Source: Endozoicomonas sp. 8E (GTDB taxonomy: Bacteria; Pseudomonadota; Gammaproteobacteria; Pseudomonadales; Endozoicomonadaceae). From it: 64,000 nt of DNA. The translations under genes were made by a program, and so were the position numbers. Under the pieces are notes generated by a model. It did not search any database and was not told the DNA's origin. It was given only the letters and a program-made list of their open reading frames with translations. Below, piece by piece: positions 12,401 through 21,400 of this stretch (its first letter is position 1; each line of letters starts with the position of its first letter). The stretch lies in the NCBI RefSeq assembly GCF_032883915.1, contig NZ_CP120717.1:2177697-2241696 (forward strand), in the 5' to 3' direction.

Positions 12401-13070
12401 AAGCGATAAGACGCATAAACGTTCGCCCATTCACTTCAACGGGTTCTACTTTAATGGTGGCAAGGGCAACATAGTGATCGCTTGTGCCGAGGTATCCTGC
12501 TCTGTCATCGGCACCTTCCAGGACTGCATGCAGTTGTTCGGGTCTGGCTATTTTCGTTGAGGGTTCTAATGACGGTATGACCGTTAATTGATCACGAACG
12601 GCTTCAACGGTCTCCTGGTCGGTCATTCCGCCTCTGACTTCAATGATTAGCTCCCTTTCTTCAAGGCTATGGGTAAACTTGAAGACTTCCTCATCACCCA
12701 CCTTCAGGACTTTGGTGTATTTCTGAGCAACGTCATTCTCGCCTGTTTCAAACAGATCAACACTGGTGACGTCAGCACTAACGGCAGAAAGAATGTCTGT
12801 AAAACCATCAGAGGGAACCGTATAGCCTTCTCTGGCTTGAGTCTGATCAAGGTAAGTAGTGGTAAAGGATTTGGGTATTGGTTGCTGATCACCCGCTAAA
12901 GTTGGCTGAACACTGACCAGACTCTGGGTAAACGGCAGATGTCCTTCGTTAGAAATATCAAGAGATTTTGTCTGCAGCTTGCGCTCGGTCATTGCCTGTG
13001 TACTGATGATGGAAGAGCTGAGGGCAATAGCTACTGCAAGGCTTAATGCATTGGGGCGGGCATTTATCAT
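3450..13070 (-). CDS. Giant secreted coiled-coil paralogue 2 (3206 aa, largest)
   Basis: This is the longest array member. Signal peptide: residues 1 to about 27 (MINARPNALSLAVAIALSSS..., cleavage after an A-x-A-like site). Conserved N-region: about 30-490. Central region: about 490-2540, rich in Q/E/K/L coiled coil. It carries seven W-D-D modules (LGIDDWDDT...EEQARLIRKKI; DNA near 8440, 8970, 9460, 9730, 10220, 10750 and 11280) and about nine modules of the form LGLVPENxDDLxARHxxIQ. Two Pro/Thr/Ala linkers lie at 7190-7330 and 8260-8350. A 762-bp in-frame internal duplication (start pairs 9090 and 9852) explains part of the length. Conserved C-region: about 2540-3206, with a hydrophobic stretch near 3027-3077. 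The last residues (RGNEL) are encoded by the intergenic repeat itself. Start chosen by signal peptide and GAGG site. Function unknown. Confidence 0.93.
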   Translation of the reverse strand: MINARPNALSLAVAIALSSSIISTQAMTERKLQTKSLDISNEGHLPFTQSLVSVQPTLAGDQQPIPKSFTTTYLDQTQAREGYTVPSDGFTDILSAVSADVTSVDLFETGENDVAQKYTKVLKVGDEEVFKFTHSLEERELIIEVRGGMTDQETVEAVRDQLTVIPSLEPSTKIARPEQLHAVLEGADDRAGYLGTSDHYVALATIKVEPVEVNGRTFMRLIASGDQTPELNRLTQSLFVNDEALLAAATSAYIQVHVLKEELQQEALDGLLALSKPVGYVMQSEDSKGVYPAPSGYPKLVPSHTQEDTIVFYSQKLNPADIAFVENLYNLLAEAEPDGLTHATTKVKTYRVKSYQHVIRSRQWALLEELAARGDTEFGKEKLTSLAYYESLQQALASATPLRADEFELTLEHLKVTSSVLTPTWIHYQLVKYFGFYDAMKTLLTDQRFIQDMEELIPFIRYIHKVQTDTPGDEEFTSRVLKGMSVQMINTYNKMEAMRTKEGDYNRLLKRLEDNAKENIRALELSLELRQKAEHELAQSLKALEELQNRSQKLQQEVERIPALEKQVLDARADASKVYNSQLAKKLGIDNWDNTQPTEQQARIIIKKIDEINQMVSTTGKADFYKQAMRTEMAAIETIFHITPVDKDDLSERFRAIYEQLLQKSELAFKGAQQTLAMAEDKLGLRPDNDEDLIARFRSILELLRQMGRESARQLFQDQQGQEEQKNQLQKLQQEAKRIPELEQKVHDARTDATKDRNAQTAAELGIDDWDDTLPLEEQARLIRKKIQAIKPSVAAAEEPDEETVKAKPAGTGKKDRIILVDEDQLATLLISHEQLQQNPEQPDEEIREKLSDLEDQLGLVPNKEDDLQARHQNILKHLEQEAFDVSQRELRKRKNRLEKLLQTGVKKLVDKADTVPKLQKQLLTVRRIARQSNYAHTAARLGIDDWDDTLPFEEQQRLIEEKINDIYRSMAATGQPDEEAVTGEPAAISSRRGIASVNKNNPATLLLIQKRLQGNTELADEEVREKLTIFEDHLGLVPENIDDLKARHRTIQQHLKQQITEILQQPFQNQQQQEDKRISELKRQVLTARADATKVRNAQLAAELGMEDWDDTRSPEEQARLIREKVNEMKPSVVTTGQSDEETLEAEPSAMQIEEENQLEKLVQKADMVPKLEQKIATLRNYARMARYAHTAAKLGMDDWDELLPLEEQHRLIEEKINDIYRSMAATGQPDEEAVTTEPAPIVSRRGIASVNKNNPGTLLFIQQQLQKNTELADEEVREKLTAFESHLGLVPENNDDLKARHRAIQQHLKQQVTETAQQPFQNQQQQEDKRISELEQQVLTARADATKVRNAQLAAELGMEDWDDTQSSEEQARLIREKINEIKPSVATTGQSDEETVKAKPPTISQKRGITSVDEEDPAALHFTPQRQRLEQNEELPYAEILERLNFFENKLGLVPENEDDPEVRLLSLHQGIQKESRRVYLQHVENQEELAKQRNWLQFLQNEVNRITIPKKEARESLEENRKNYNIQLAAALEIDDWDDTQPLEQQDSLIRQKIRGLKQPATEAQITASSMTPTTIAPTPVIATSLVTATLSVTTTNAATAHTPQEALKETLAAIESRHNITPDDENDLVARCRFVQQYLQQKHAELTDFSEVENKLAWIEGQLGLAPDIESDPEVRCQTIKQHLGEQNAQIAQQQQYLQQQYTGTETEIEAEIKARYATIAAHLNIENFDSDADIGDQQKYLLQELEKLNLQQDLLLSKMKQQFPDTREEDYGDVAGIDEKNSLIEAKLKQLDAEIFKARQLEVNVRIAAIDDELDRQMARLGPKPRDVLDRDLTMTRQAILVAENKLAGPHRKLNDLPGKKLAVMIGNDVPPVPDGDDEVATKNLNTRIEGQKIHETRQSVTVKSIASTPLGVTPLATASIASTPLSATTVATVSIAPTPVSATPAATASIASTAHYQEENSEEKLTAIESRYDITPDNEPEVLHQAVKRDLMKQLARLTQQKQHLHQDLQQLLQQQSTGTETETEAEMKARFATIAEHSNIEGFDSNANIDVQQELLIQKFEEINAQEQGLRQQLYTMANQQDIEHSYTLARKDALAAVIGLDRVPEDRAALELIVRDKLFQLAELEQELEDIRTPGHPKAMSEVLRTLRAAEKALNNERLTEEQDVYFRRMDISINMRAFIREARQRSEEDALMTLSYLENLFNIKTDKDDYKAARLKSVLTRLDDGDISNYQLDQLHMTLWPERYRSRENLEQARMDFKLFHIRDRLTFIVKESDKRAIEKQADYLFALENELNIDPDKNPAAKTRGKTFLAKLASDLQIEFDDDDSKLSKQYALRNRIQKLRKEVNEIYDDEGVRRIKNNRIAEQLGIKDYGDDAGIDEQNSLIEAKLEQLEAEFFKAVQLDVNERIAAIDDELDRQMARLGPKPRYVLDRDLAMARRAIPEAENKLAGLHRKLNDLRRKKLAVIIDNDVHPAPDEDDEAAAKNLNTRIKGDLGSLEEIQEQTRLEGEIETQKADIVKLKEALNTAEKAVISDGGPFQYTPDQVKVLNAIHKFTKQHPLKKQALEAAIGLIEAVIERGKSPLFTSFDFDDEFAAIRLQAMIGDELTFEQAGRIVEIFNDLKATFPESPSGSVKDRPHSVLEEIELLACRARMHLETGAREYDVEIRGMGLAGIHYFEQEPGDLKSFSEYFATRSASGNKIIALLREGLISKIELGNYMKAVRGVDGYQTVDEFEHFLGYKHGIRVSHFKAVVQMLSDQGVEELIQSAFTPVTLTATGPAGMKESVVGMTEYAAAVVANYVLDDIAFDNGRRTAAFLTNIQDTLTPYANVVGMSESDLIKIVHDTLMQAHAEAVKQQLNDYWAKPSAFLVQAVTWYYSSYKPLLATHSDWQAAKLSLANMSFLYLLDLTNRGDYLHRMLTPFQHWLERYAVDLDRTGQYAYHSGIEQISEVGGLAMPLGKAASSVILLRTGSALFTRQYNANPHRYRSISRLVPEIVKSMGSGQGVQVPLLNRVTPQKVKTLASATAGLVLGPIATAGAYAHGLISGFTYAQTFGFALASSLTFDFFMNDNKMLTQWLGGPLGRSLDRINRWRGVGETQDEYVKRTAIATPQRHSETDEEYANRVKANNTMYGWTRHENYLQFRERRDRTMKLFENSWEKYFRENVPKWSFSHAESIPYSYTLGAYFESETERGNEL
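8880..10400 (-). repeat. 762-bp intragenic tandem duplication
   Basis: Two units with a period of 762 bp (254 codons, in frame) encode the succession SRRGIASVNKNNP, a LGLVPEN module, QQPFQNQQQQEDKRISEL, a W-D-D module and SDEET. The two units are close to identical over long stretches (for example around 9090-9400 and 9852-10163). The exact outer boundaries are approximate. Confidence 0.85.
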
Positions 13071-13255
13071 TCTACTACCTCAGAGTTGGTAATTTGATTA
13101 AAGTGAAAAGTGTTTGCCACACCTGGCCAGGAAACAGCTTACAAAGGCTCATGGCTGTCAATCGCTCATGGCTGTTCCGGTAAGCTGTTGAGAGAATTTA
13201 GTTCACAGTAGAAAATCCGCTAGCTGTTGAGCGAATTTAATTTACGTGGCAAAGT
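13071..13255 (-). promoter_or_regulatory. Conserved leader of paralogue 2
   Basis: The coding strand has the shared motif GAACTAAATTCTCTCAACAG (ends at 13185) 115 bp from the start codon. A second, looser copy (TTAAATTCGCTCAACAG) lies further upstream near 13225-13240. Two CATGAGC repeats lie between the motif and the gene. Probably transcription control; unproven. Confidence 0.4.
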
Positions 13256-13574
13256 GACAACTCGTTCCCACGCTCTGAGGGTGTCGCAAAACTCTCTCCA
13301 GCGTGGGAACGAGTTGACTCCCGTCATTCCCGACTTCATTCTCGTCATTCCCGCGAAGGCGGGAATCCACACTGACTCACCACCAGAACCCTACTGCCCG
13401 GTGCCCCCTTGGCCTTGTCATCCCCGAGAAGGCAGAGATCGACCGTTGGTGCTGGATTCCCGCCTTCGAGGCTGTCGCAAAACTCTGGTTCCCACGCCGG
13501 GACCCACAGGGCCTGAAAGCATGGGAACCAGAGTTTTGCGGCAGGCTCCGGGGCAGGGTAGTTGATTGGTTTTT
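13256..13574. repeat. NIME-like mosaic repeat block B
   Basis: One perfect 20-bp hairpin lies at 13347-13366, followed by the core; the expected second hairpin near 13448 is broken (ATTCCCGCCTTCGAGG). The block starts with CGTTCCCACGCTCTGAGGG and ends with the module GGGCAGGGTAGTTGATTGG, also seen at 3430-3450. No gene was found. Confidence 0.8.
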
Positions 13575-16500
13575 TCAGGGGAGTGATACTGCTTTCTTAA
13601 CTGTGAAGGGAGCCTCAGGCGCTGCAGTCCCTGACTCAAAGAAAGCACCCAGGGTGTAGGAATAAGGAATACTCTCTGCGTGGGAGAGTGACCATTTGGG
13701 CACATTTTCCCTGAAGTATTGCTCCCAGCTATTCTCGAACAGTTTCATGGTGCGATCCCGGCGCTCAAGGAACTGCAGGTAATTTTCGTGTCGAGTCCAG
13801 CCATACACACTGTCGTTTGTCTTAACGCGATTTGCGTACTCTTCATCGGTTTCACTATAGCGTTGAGGTGTAGCAATGGCCGTACGTTTCACATATTCAT
13901 CCCGGGTTTCACCGACGCCCCGCCAGCGATTAATCCTGTCAAGGCTACGACCCAGAGGTCCACCCAGCCATTGAGTGAGCATCTTGTTGTCGTTCATAAA
14001 GAAGTCGAAAGTGAGACTCGACGCCAGAGCGAATCCAAAGGTTTGAGCGTAGGTGAACCCGGATATAAGACCGTGGGCGTATGCTCCGGCAGTAGCTATC
14101 GGGCCCAGTACCAGACCGGCTGTGGCAGAGGCCAGCGTTTTTACTTTCTGTGGTGTCACCCTGTTTAGCAGCGGTACCTGAACCCCTTGCCCGGAACCCA
14201 TGGATCTCACTATTTCCGGCACCAGACGGGAAATGCTGCGATAGCTGTGCGGGTTGGCATTGTACTGTCTGGCAAACAGCGCAGAGCCGGTTCTTAACAG
14301 AATGACTGAAGAAGCGGCTTTGCCCAGTGGCATGGCCAGTCCGCCCACTTCAGCGATTTGTTCAATGCCGCTGTGATAGGCATATTGGCCGGTTCGGTCA
14401 GGATCAACACCATAAGGTTCCAACCAGTGCTGGAAAGGTGTGAGCATTCTGTGCAGGTAATCACCCCTGTTGGTCAGATCCAGCAGATAGAGGAATGACA
14501 TGTTTGCAAGGGAGAGTTTGGCAGCCTGCCAGTGGCTATGAGCAACCAGAAGAGGTTTGTAGCTGGAGAAATACCAGGTGACAGCCTGTACCAGAAAGGC
14601 TGAAGGTTTGACCCAGTAATCCGACAGCTGCCGCTCAACCGCCGCGGCATGAACCTGCATCAATGTGTCATGGATAGCCTGGATCAGTTCTGATTCAGAC
14701 AGGCCGACAGCATTGGCATAAGGTGTCAGGGTCTCCTGAACATTGGCCAGAAATGCTGCCGTTCTGCGGCCATTGTCGAAGGCAATATCATCAAGAACGT
14801 AGTTGGCGATGACCGCCGCTGCATACTCTGTCGTGCCGGTAACCGACTCTTTCATACCTGCCGGGCCAGTTGCAGTAGCGGCTACAGGAGTAAAGGCACT
14901 CTCCATGAATTCCTCAGCCCCCTGATCCGACAGCATCTGGACAACCTTCCTGAACTCAGGCGTATGGATGCCGTGTTTGAAGCCAAGGAAGTGTTCAAAT
15001 TCATCCACTGTCTGATAACCATCAACACCTCTGACAGCTTCCATGTAGTTCTCAAGCTCAATCTTGCTGATCAGACCTTCCCGCAGCAGAGCTATTATCC
15101 TGTTACCGCTGGCAGAATGGGCCTCGAAGTATTCCGAGAAGTCTTTCAGGTCCTTTGGTTCATGGTCGACGAAGTGAATGGCTCTTTTGCCCATGCTGTG
15201 AATTTCGTCGTCGTATTGTTTAGCTCCGGTTTTCATCTCATTCCTGGCCCTGTGCGCCAGATTCTGGACTTCTTGAATAACATTCTCAGGCTGACCTTCC
15301 AGAGGCTGGGCAGGGAAGCTCATTTTCAGACTTTTGAAGACTTGTACAATCTGACCGGCCCGATCAAATGTCAGATCATCCCTCACCATCGCCTGCAAGC
15401 CAAGTGGTGCAAATTCATCGTCAAAATCGAAAGTCGCAAGGTTGGGTGTTGTCTTGCCGGTGTTGATTGTTGACTCTACCTGGCCCAGTGCAGCATCCAG
15501 AGCCTGTTGCTTTTTAGCCACGCCAGGAGGCCGATCTTTCAGAGGCACGACAGGGGTGAGCGGAAATATCCTCTTCAGGCTCTTGAAGACTTCTACAATC
15601 CGACTGGCCTGATTGAACGTCAGTTCGTCTCCGACCAGTGCCTGAAGGCGAATCGGTGCAAATTCATCGTCAAAATCGAAAGTCGTAAGCTCTGGTATTA
15701 CCTTACCGCTGTTTACTGCTGATTCTGCCAGACCCAGTGCGGCATCCAGAGCCTGTTGTTTGAGAGAGTGCTGCTGCGTGAAGGTGCCCATATCGGCCAG
15801 AACTTTGGCTTGTCCCGGCGAGAACTGGAATGGACCGACGTCATTTTCGATGGCTTCCTCTGCCGTCCTCAGGACTTCATTCATTCTTTCCAGCCCACTT
15901 TCACTTTTTTGTATTGTTTGTCTGGCTCTGGTTAGCTCACGTTCAAGAACATATCGGGGTTTGGAACCCAGCCGGGCCATTTGCCTGTCAAGCTCATTCT
16001 CAATGCCGACGATGCGATCATTAACCTCAGGTTGAACCTCATTGATCCATTCTTTGTCCAGCTGTCGGAGTTTTGTTGCAATCACCCTGTTCTGGTTTTT
16101 GATAGGGGCATCTGCTTTATAATCCTCAATGTTGAGTTGCTGAGCTATTTCGTTGTTCCAGGCTCTTCTGGCTGCTTCATCGTCGAAGAGTGCCTCTGAT
16201 TTTTCGATTAATTCCTGAATTTTGGTTCTCAGGGTATTTTTCTGATCAGACAGGTCGTCATCCATGTCAAATGCTGCATGCAGATCTTCTGCCAGTTTTT
16301 CAGTGAAAGTCTTGCCTCTTTTTTTAGCAGCAGAGTTTTCGCTAATGTCGATGTTCAGCCTGTCCTCTAACGTTTTTAATATCGCTTTTTGTTGTCTTAT
16401 GGCTCGCTCATTCGCGTCTTTCAGTGCCTCTCCCTCTGCCTGTTGACTGACTTTTGTGATGTATCTCTGAATTTCCCCGGAAATGGCTTCACGACGGTAG

Positions 16501-18302
16501 TACAAATCGTCCTCTCTACCGAGGATATTCATCGCCAGGGCTTTTTCCACGGCAGTCAGTTTTTCAATGACTTCAGGCATGGCTTCTGGGTGAACGGGTG
16601 TTCTGATGTCTTCCTGCCCGACAAGAAGATCTGTAAGCTCTGACTCAAACAGCCGATAGAGTCGTTCTGTTCTCAGTTTTTCCTCTTCATGTTTAGAGGC
16701 TTTCTCCGTTATGAGCTTTAACTGCTTTCTGACCTGGATGAGTTCGCCCTTTGTTGCCAGATTCTCTGCCAGTGAGCTTTCCCATTCAATCAGCTGTTGG
16801 GTCATATCGCTCAGGACTTTGGACAGAAACGGGTCGTCGTTGCGAAGGGCATTTCTCTGTGAGGCGTCAACAGAGGGTAGATGATTCAGAATACTCTTAA
16901 CAAAATGCTGTTCAGTCAGACTATCTCTGAGTATGGGTTTGAAGCTGAAGTATTTTGCCAGTTGAATCTGCTGCCAGGTTGGCGTAATGGCTAATGAAGT
17001 GAGCCTGATGTGTTCCAGAGTGAGCCCAAATTGATTCGTTCGAGCCGCTACAGGGGGAGTGGCACTGACCAATGCCTGCTGAAGAAATTCATAGTATCCA
17101 AATGCATGCATCGCCTCCCTGTCTTCGTTTGTCATCGTCGGCGGTTGGTCTTTGTTAAATCCACCCGTGCCGTGTCGTGCAATAACCTCCTCCAGCAGAG
17201 CCATCTGCTTGCTTCGTATGACGTACTGGTAGCTTCTGACTTTTTGTCTCAAAACCTTTATTACTGCTGCCGCTTCCGGGGTGGGGTTATTAAGCTGAGC
17301 TTCTTTCCAGAGGTTATGGAGGCTTTCTACAAAAGCAATATTATCGGGACTCTGCATCTGACCATGGAAAACAATGACCTCTCCCGGAGTTTCAGCGACC
17401 TCCAGTTTCGGATAACCTGCAGGCACAGGATAAACCTGTGAGTCATCCTCGACGTGGACAACATATCCGACGGGTTTGCTATGTGCCAGAAGTTCATTAA
17501 GAGCCTGCTGTTGTAAATCCTCTTCCAGGATATAAACCTGGATATAGGCAGAGACCGCTGCTGCCAAGAGAACATCATCATTGACAAAGACTGTCTGACC
17601 CAGACGTTGCAGGTCAGGGGGCTGGTCGCCCGCAGCGATAAGACGCATAAAGGTACGCCCATCCACTGCAACTTTTTCTACTTTAATGGTGGCAAGGGGA
17701 ACATAGTGATCACTTGCGCCGAACCATCCTTTCAGGAGATAAACAATGCTCAAAAACCGGAACATTTCTCTGGAGCTGGCGATTTTCGTCAGCGGCTCTA
17801 ATGTTAGGCCGCCAGATGACAGAGAATGAACACCCACAAGTATATCCTGATCGGTCATTCTGTCTTTGACTTCAATGACCAGTTCGTTTTCTGCAAGGTT
17901 GTGGGTAAACCTGAAGATGCCATCGTCACCCATTTTCAGGACTTTGGTGTATTTCTGAGCAACGTCATTCTCGTCTGTTGCAAACACATCAACAACAGAA
18001 ACGCCCTCAGTACAATCAGCAAGAACTTCCGTAAAGCCTACAGAATTAAAGTGATGGCCATACCTGTCACGTGGCTGAGCAGGGTAGGTGGTGGTAATGG
18101 ATTTGGGTATTGGCTGCTGGTCATCCCCTAAAGTTGGCTGAACCCTGACCTCACTCAGGGTAATCTCCACATGTCCATTGCCCGGGATATTGGCAGCTTT
18201 TATCTGCAACTTGCGATCGGCCAGTGCCTGTGAACCAATGATGGAAGAACTGATTGCAATGGCCACTGCAAGACTTAATGCATTGGGGCGAGTATTTGTC
18301 AT
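13575..18302 (-). CDS. Giant secreted coiled-coil paralogue 3 (1575 aa)
   Basis: The ATG at 18302 (MTNTRPNALSLAVAIAISSS) is preferred over an in-frame ATG at 18353. It lines up with every other copy, leads straight into a signal peptide ending ALA at residue 28, and has an AAGGTAG ribosome-binding site. N-region: about 30-500. The short central part (about 500-820) has a module of the IEDYKADAP type near residue 729 but no W-D-D module. Conserved C-region: from about 824. It contains an in-frame 83-residue duplication of the FDFDDEFAPxxLQA block (249-bp period, 15409 versus 15658). The hydrophobic stretch lies near 1384-1434 and WSLSHAESIPYSYTLG near the end. The tail differs from other copies (EAPFTVKKAVSLP). 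DNA of the last 1.3 kb is nearly the same as in paralogue 2. Function unknown; export inferred. Confidence 0.93.
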   Translation of the reverse strand: MTNTRPNALSLAVAIAISSSIIGSQALADRKLQIKAANIPGNGHVEITLSEVRVQPTLGDDQQPIPKSITTTYPAQPRDRYGHHFNSVGFTEVLADCTEGVSVVDVFATDENDVAQKYTKVLKMGDDGIFRFTHNLAENELVIEVKDRMTDQDILVGVHSLSSGGLTLEPLTKIASSREMFRFLSIVYLLKGWFGASDHYVPLATIKVEKVAVDGRTFMRLIAAGDQPPDLQRLGQTVFVNDDVLLAAAVSAYIQVYILEEDLQQQALNELLAHSKPVGYVVHVEDDSQVYPVPAGYPKLEVAETPGEVIVFHGQMQSPDNIAFVESLHNLWKEAQLNNPTPEAAAVIKVLRQKVRSYQYVIRSKQMALLEEVIARHGTGGFNKDQPPTMTNEDREAMHAFGYYEFLQQALVSATPPVAARTNQFGLTLEHIRLTSLAITPTWQQIQLAKYFSFKPILRDSLTEQHFVKSILNHLPSVDASQRNALRNDDPFLSKVLSDMTQQLIEWESSLAENLATKGELIQVRKQLKLITEKASKHEEEKLRTERLYRLFESELTDLLVGQEDIRTPVHPEAMPEVIEKLTAVEKALAMNILGREDDLYYRREAISGEIQRYITKVSQQAEGEALKDANERAIRQQKAILKTLEDRLNIDISENSAAKKRGKTFTEKLAEDLHAAFDMDDDLSDQKNTLRTKIQELIEKSEALFDDEAARRAWNNEIAQQLNIEDYKADAPIKNQNRVIATKLRQLDKEWINEVQPEVNDRIVGIENELDRQMARLGSKPRYVLERELTRARQTIQKSESGLERMNEVLRTAEEAIENDVGPFQFSPGQAKVLADMGTFTQQHSLKQQALDAALGLAESAVNSGKVIPELTTFDFDDEFAPIRLQALVGDELTFNQASRIVEVFKSLKRIFPLTPVVPLKDRPPGVAKKQQALDAALGQVESTINTGKTTPNLATFDFDDEFAPLGLQAMVRDDLTFDRAGQIVQVFKSLKMSFPAQPLEGQPENVIQEVQNLAHRARNEMKTGAKQYDDEIHSMGKRAIHFVDHEPKDLKDFSEYFEAHSASGNRIIALLREGLISKIELENYMEAVRGVDGYQTVDEFEHFLGFKHGIHTPEFRKVVQMLSDQGAEEFMESAFTPVAATATGPAGMKESVTGTTEYAAAVIANYVLDDIAFDNGRRTAAFLANVQETLTPYANAVGLSESELIQAIHDTLMQVHAAAVERQLSDYWVKPSAFLVQAVTWYFSSYKPLLVAHSHWQAAKLSLANMSFLYLLDLTNRGDYLHRMLTPFQHWLEPYGVDPDRTGQYAYHSGIEQIAEVGGLAMPLGKAASSVILLRTGSALFARQYNANPHSYRSISRLVPEIVRSMGSGQGVQVPLLNRVTPQKVKTLASATAGLVLGPIATAGAYAHGLISGFTYAQTFGFALASSLTFDFFMNDNKMLTQWLGGPLGRSLDRINRWRGVGETRDEYVKRTAIATPQRYSETDEEYANRVKTNDSVYGWTRHENYLQFLERRDRTMKLFENSWEQYFRENVPKWSLSHAESIPYSYTLGAFFESGTAAPEAPFTVKKAVSLP

Positions 18303-18470
18303 TCTACTACCTTGGAGCTGAGTATTTTTATTACTGTGGCAAGTGATTAACACCGCAAGCGGGGGAACGGCTGTTAATCGCTCATGGCTGTTAATCGCTC
18401 ATGGCTGTTTCTATAAGCCGTTGAGAGAATCTAGTTCATTGCGGCAAATCCGGTAAGCTTATCCCTTTCG
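18303..18470 (-). promoter_or_regulatory. Conserved leader of paralogue 3
   Basis: The shared leader motif is present on the coding strand (18418-18438, one base different), 116 bp upstream of the ATG. Between it and the gene are tandem copies of a 17-bp unit, GCTGTTAATCGCTCATG on the plus strand. No 20-bp hairpin repeat separates this gene from the next one upstream. Confidence 0.4.
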
Positions 18471-21400
18471 TCAGAGTTCGTTGCGGGTGTTCTTATTTTT
18501 ATCAGGATCGAACTTCCCAACTTCATGATCAGTTGCTGCTGCCTTCCAGTCATAGAAGACACCCAGGGTGTAAGAGTAAGGAATACTTTCTGCGTGGGAG
18601 AAAGACCATTTAGGCACATTTTCCCTGAAGTATTTCTCCCAGCTTTTCTCAGACAGTTTCATGGTGCGATCCCGGCGTTCACGGAACTGCAGGTAATTTT
18701 CGTGCCGCGTCCAGCCGGGCACCGCGTTATTTGCTTTAACACGGTTTGCATACTCTTCATCGGTTTCATTGAAGCTTTGAGGCAAAGCAATAGCCTTGGG
18801 TTTCGCGCACTTATTTCGCGTTTTTATCGCGCATCTCCAGCGCTTCACATTGTCAAGACTGCGGCCCACAGGTCCACCCAGCCACTGAGTGAGCATCTTG
18901 TTGTCGTTCATAAAGAAGTCAAAAGTGAGACTCGACGCCAGGGTGAATCCGAAGGTTTGAGCATAGGTGAATCCAGATATAAGACCGTGGGCGTAAGCTC
19001 CCACAGTCGCTACCGGACCCAGCACCAGAGCGGCTGCGGCAGAGGCCAGCGTTTTTACTTTTTGGGGGGTCACCCGGTTTAGCAGCGGTACCTGAACCCC
19101 TTGACCGGAACCCATGGATTTCACTATTTCGGGCACCAGACGGGAAATGCTGCGATAGCTGTGTGGGTTGGCATTGTACTGTCTGGCAAACAGCATAGAG
19201 CCGGTTTGCAGCAGAATGACTGAAGAAGCGGCCTTGCCCAGGGGCATGGCCAGTCCGCCCACTTCAGAGATTTGTTCAATGCTGCTGTGGGAGGCATATT
19301 GCCGTCTTCGGTCAAGGTCAACACCGTAATGTTCCAGCCAGTGCTGGAAAGGTGTGAGCATCCGGTGCAGGTAATCACCCCGGTGGGTCAGATCCAGAAG
19401 ATAGAGGTACCACATGTTTGTCAGGGACAGCCTGGCAGCCTCCAGGGCGGTGCGGGTCACCAATAGAGGTTTGTAGCTGGAGAAGTACCAGGTGACAACC
19501 TGTACCAGAGAGGCTGAAGGTTTGACCCAGTAATCAGTCAGCTGGTGCTCAAGGGCTGCAGCATGTGCCTGCATCAATGTATCATTGAGAGCCATGATCA
19601 GGTCTGATTCAGACAGGCCTGCGGCATTGGCATAAGGTGTCAGGGTATTCTGAACATGGGTCAGAAAGGCTGCCGTCCTGCGGCCATTGTCAAAGGCCAT
19701 ATCGTCAAGAATGTAGTTGGCGATAACAGCAGCTGCGTACTCTTTCATACCGACAACCGACTCTTTCATACCTGCCGGACCCGTTGCAGTGACGGTGACA
19801 GGAGTAAAGGCAATCTGCATGAATTCCTCAGCACCCTTGTCGGACAGCATCAGGATAACGGCATTCAAATGAGGCAGATTGACGCCGTGTTTATAGCCAA
19901 GGAAGTGCTCAAATTCATCCACTGTCTGATAACCATCGACACCTCTGACGGCCTTCATGTGGTTCTCAAGTTCAATCTTGCTGATCAGACCTTCACGAAC
20001 CAGAGCTATGATCCTGTTACTACTGGCATATCGGTTAGCGAAGTATTCCGGGAAGCCTTCCTGGCCCTTTGCTTCATGCTCGACGAAGTGAATAGCTGTT
20101 TTGCCCATGCCGCTAATGACTTGGTCGTATTCTTGAGCCCCGTTTTGCAGCTCATCCCGGGCTTCGTTCACCAGCCCCTGAATGTTTGACAGGACTTTCG
20201 CGGGCTGAAATTCCAGAGGCTCAGGGTGGACCGGAAAACTATGGAGGGCCGGGAAGGTCTTCTTCAGGCTCCTGAAGACTTTCACAATCCGACTGGCCTG
20301 ACCAACTGCCAGACCATCTCCGACCAGTCCCTGCAGGTGAAAAGGCGCAAGTTCATCGTCAAAATTGAACGTCGTGAACCAGAGTTCTGGCTTACCGCTT
20401 TTCACTGCTAATTCTGTCAGACCTATGGCGGCTTCGAGCGCTTGTTTCTTGAGAGTGTGCTGCTGCATGAAGTCTTGTATACGGGACAGAACGGTTACCT
20501 GTCTGGGCGTAAACTGAAAGGGACCACCATCATTTTCCACGGCTTGCTCTGCAACCTTCAGGTCTTCCTTCATTCTCTCAATGTCTGCTTCCCTGGTTTT
20601 AATCTCGCCTTCCAGGCGGGCCTGTTCCTGAGTCAGTTGCCAGATTTTGCCGCCGGTACCATCATGCCCACCCAGTTCTACATGCTGGCTTCTAAGGGCA
20701 TTAACCCGTTGTTCACAGCTGTCAGTAAAGTCAGGTTTAAGGCCCAGGGCTTCTTCAGTAGCATCAAGAGCTGCCTTATGAAAATCCGTCAGAAGCTCTT
20801 GTGCTTTTGAAACTGCATCACTTTTTTGTTTCAGGGCTATATTCAGGCGAGCTATTTCGTTCTCATGTAAAGTTCTAGCCTTTTCATCAACATTTTCAGA
20901 GTGGATCATCTCCTGTTTTTTAAGATTCAGGTATTCTTGTGTATTCCTCTCTTCATGCCGTGCATAGGCCACTTCCATACTTTTTTTGTGGTGCTCATGC
21001 AGGAATTCCGTAATTTGAGCGTACTTTTTCCTGATTAGAGGCAGTTCCCCCAGGGCTTCATCGAATTGATCCGTGTCGTCCCGGCCAGAAGTATGTACAT
21101 AGGCTCTGATGGTAATAGAGCTATCAGCCTCATCCCGTAAACTGAAGTCACCTTTTATCTGGATGTTCAGATCGGTTTTGGCTTCCAGTTTCTTTAGGGT
21201 TTCATCCCGTTTTTCGGCACTGACTCCCAGCAGGACATCTTTGATGAACTCCATTTGCTGTTCAGGGGTATCCTCATCTACTGAATTCAGATCCAACTCG
21301 GTCTGAATTTGTTTTATTGCCTGAACAAGTGCCTTGTTGTCTTCGTCCGGGATAGCGTTGAGATCAGTACGGCCACTTTCAAATACCACAGGTTTGCGAG

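Noticed and set aside
3450-13070. SMC-like, myosin-like or RTX/autotransporter identity of the giant proteins
   Set aside because: No Walker motifs, no GGxGxDxxx repeats and no recognisable beta-barrel. The aromatic ending YSYTLGAF recalls an outer-membrane terminal strand, but tails of variable length follow it, so no claim is made.
18303-18353. Longer start for paralogue 3 at 18353
   Set aside because: It adds 17 residues before the MTNTRPNALS start that all copies share and would bury the signal peptide. The ATG at 18302 has its own ribosome-binding site.
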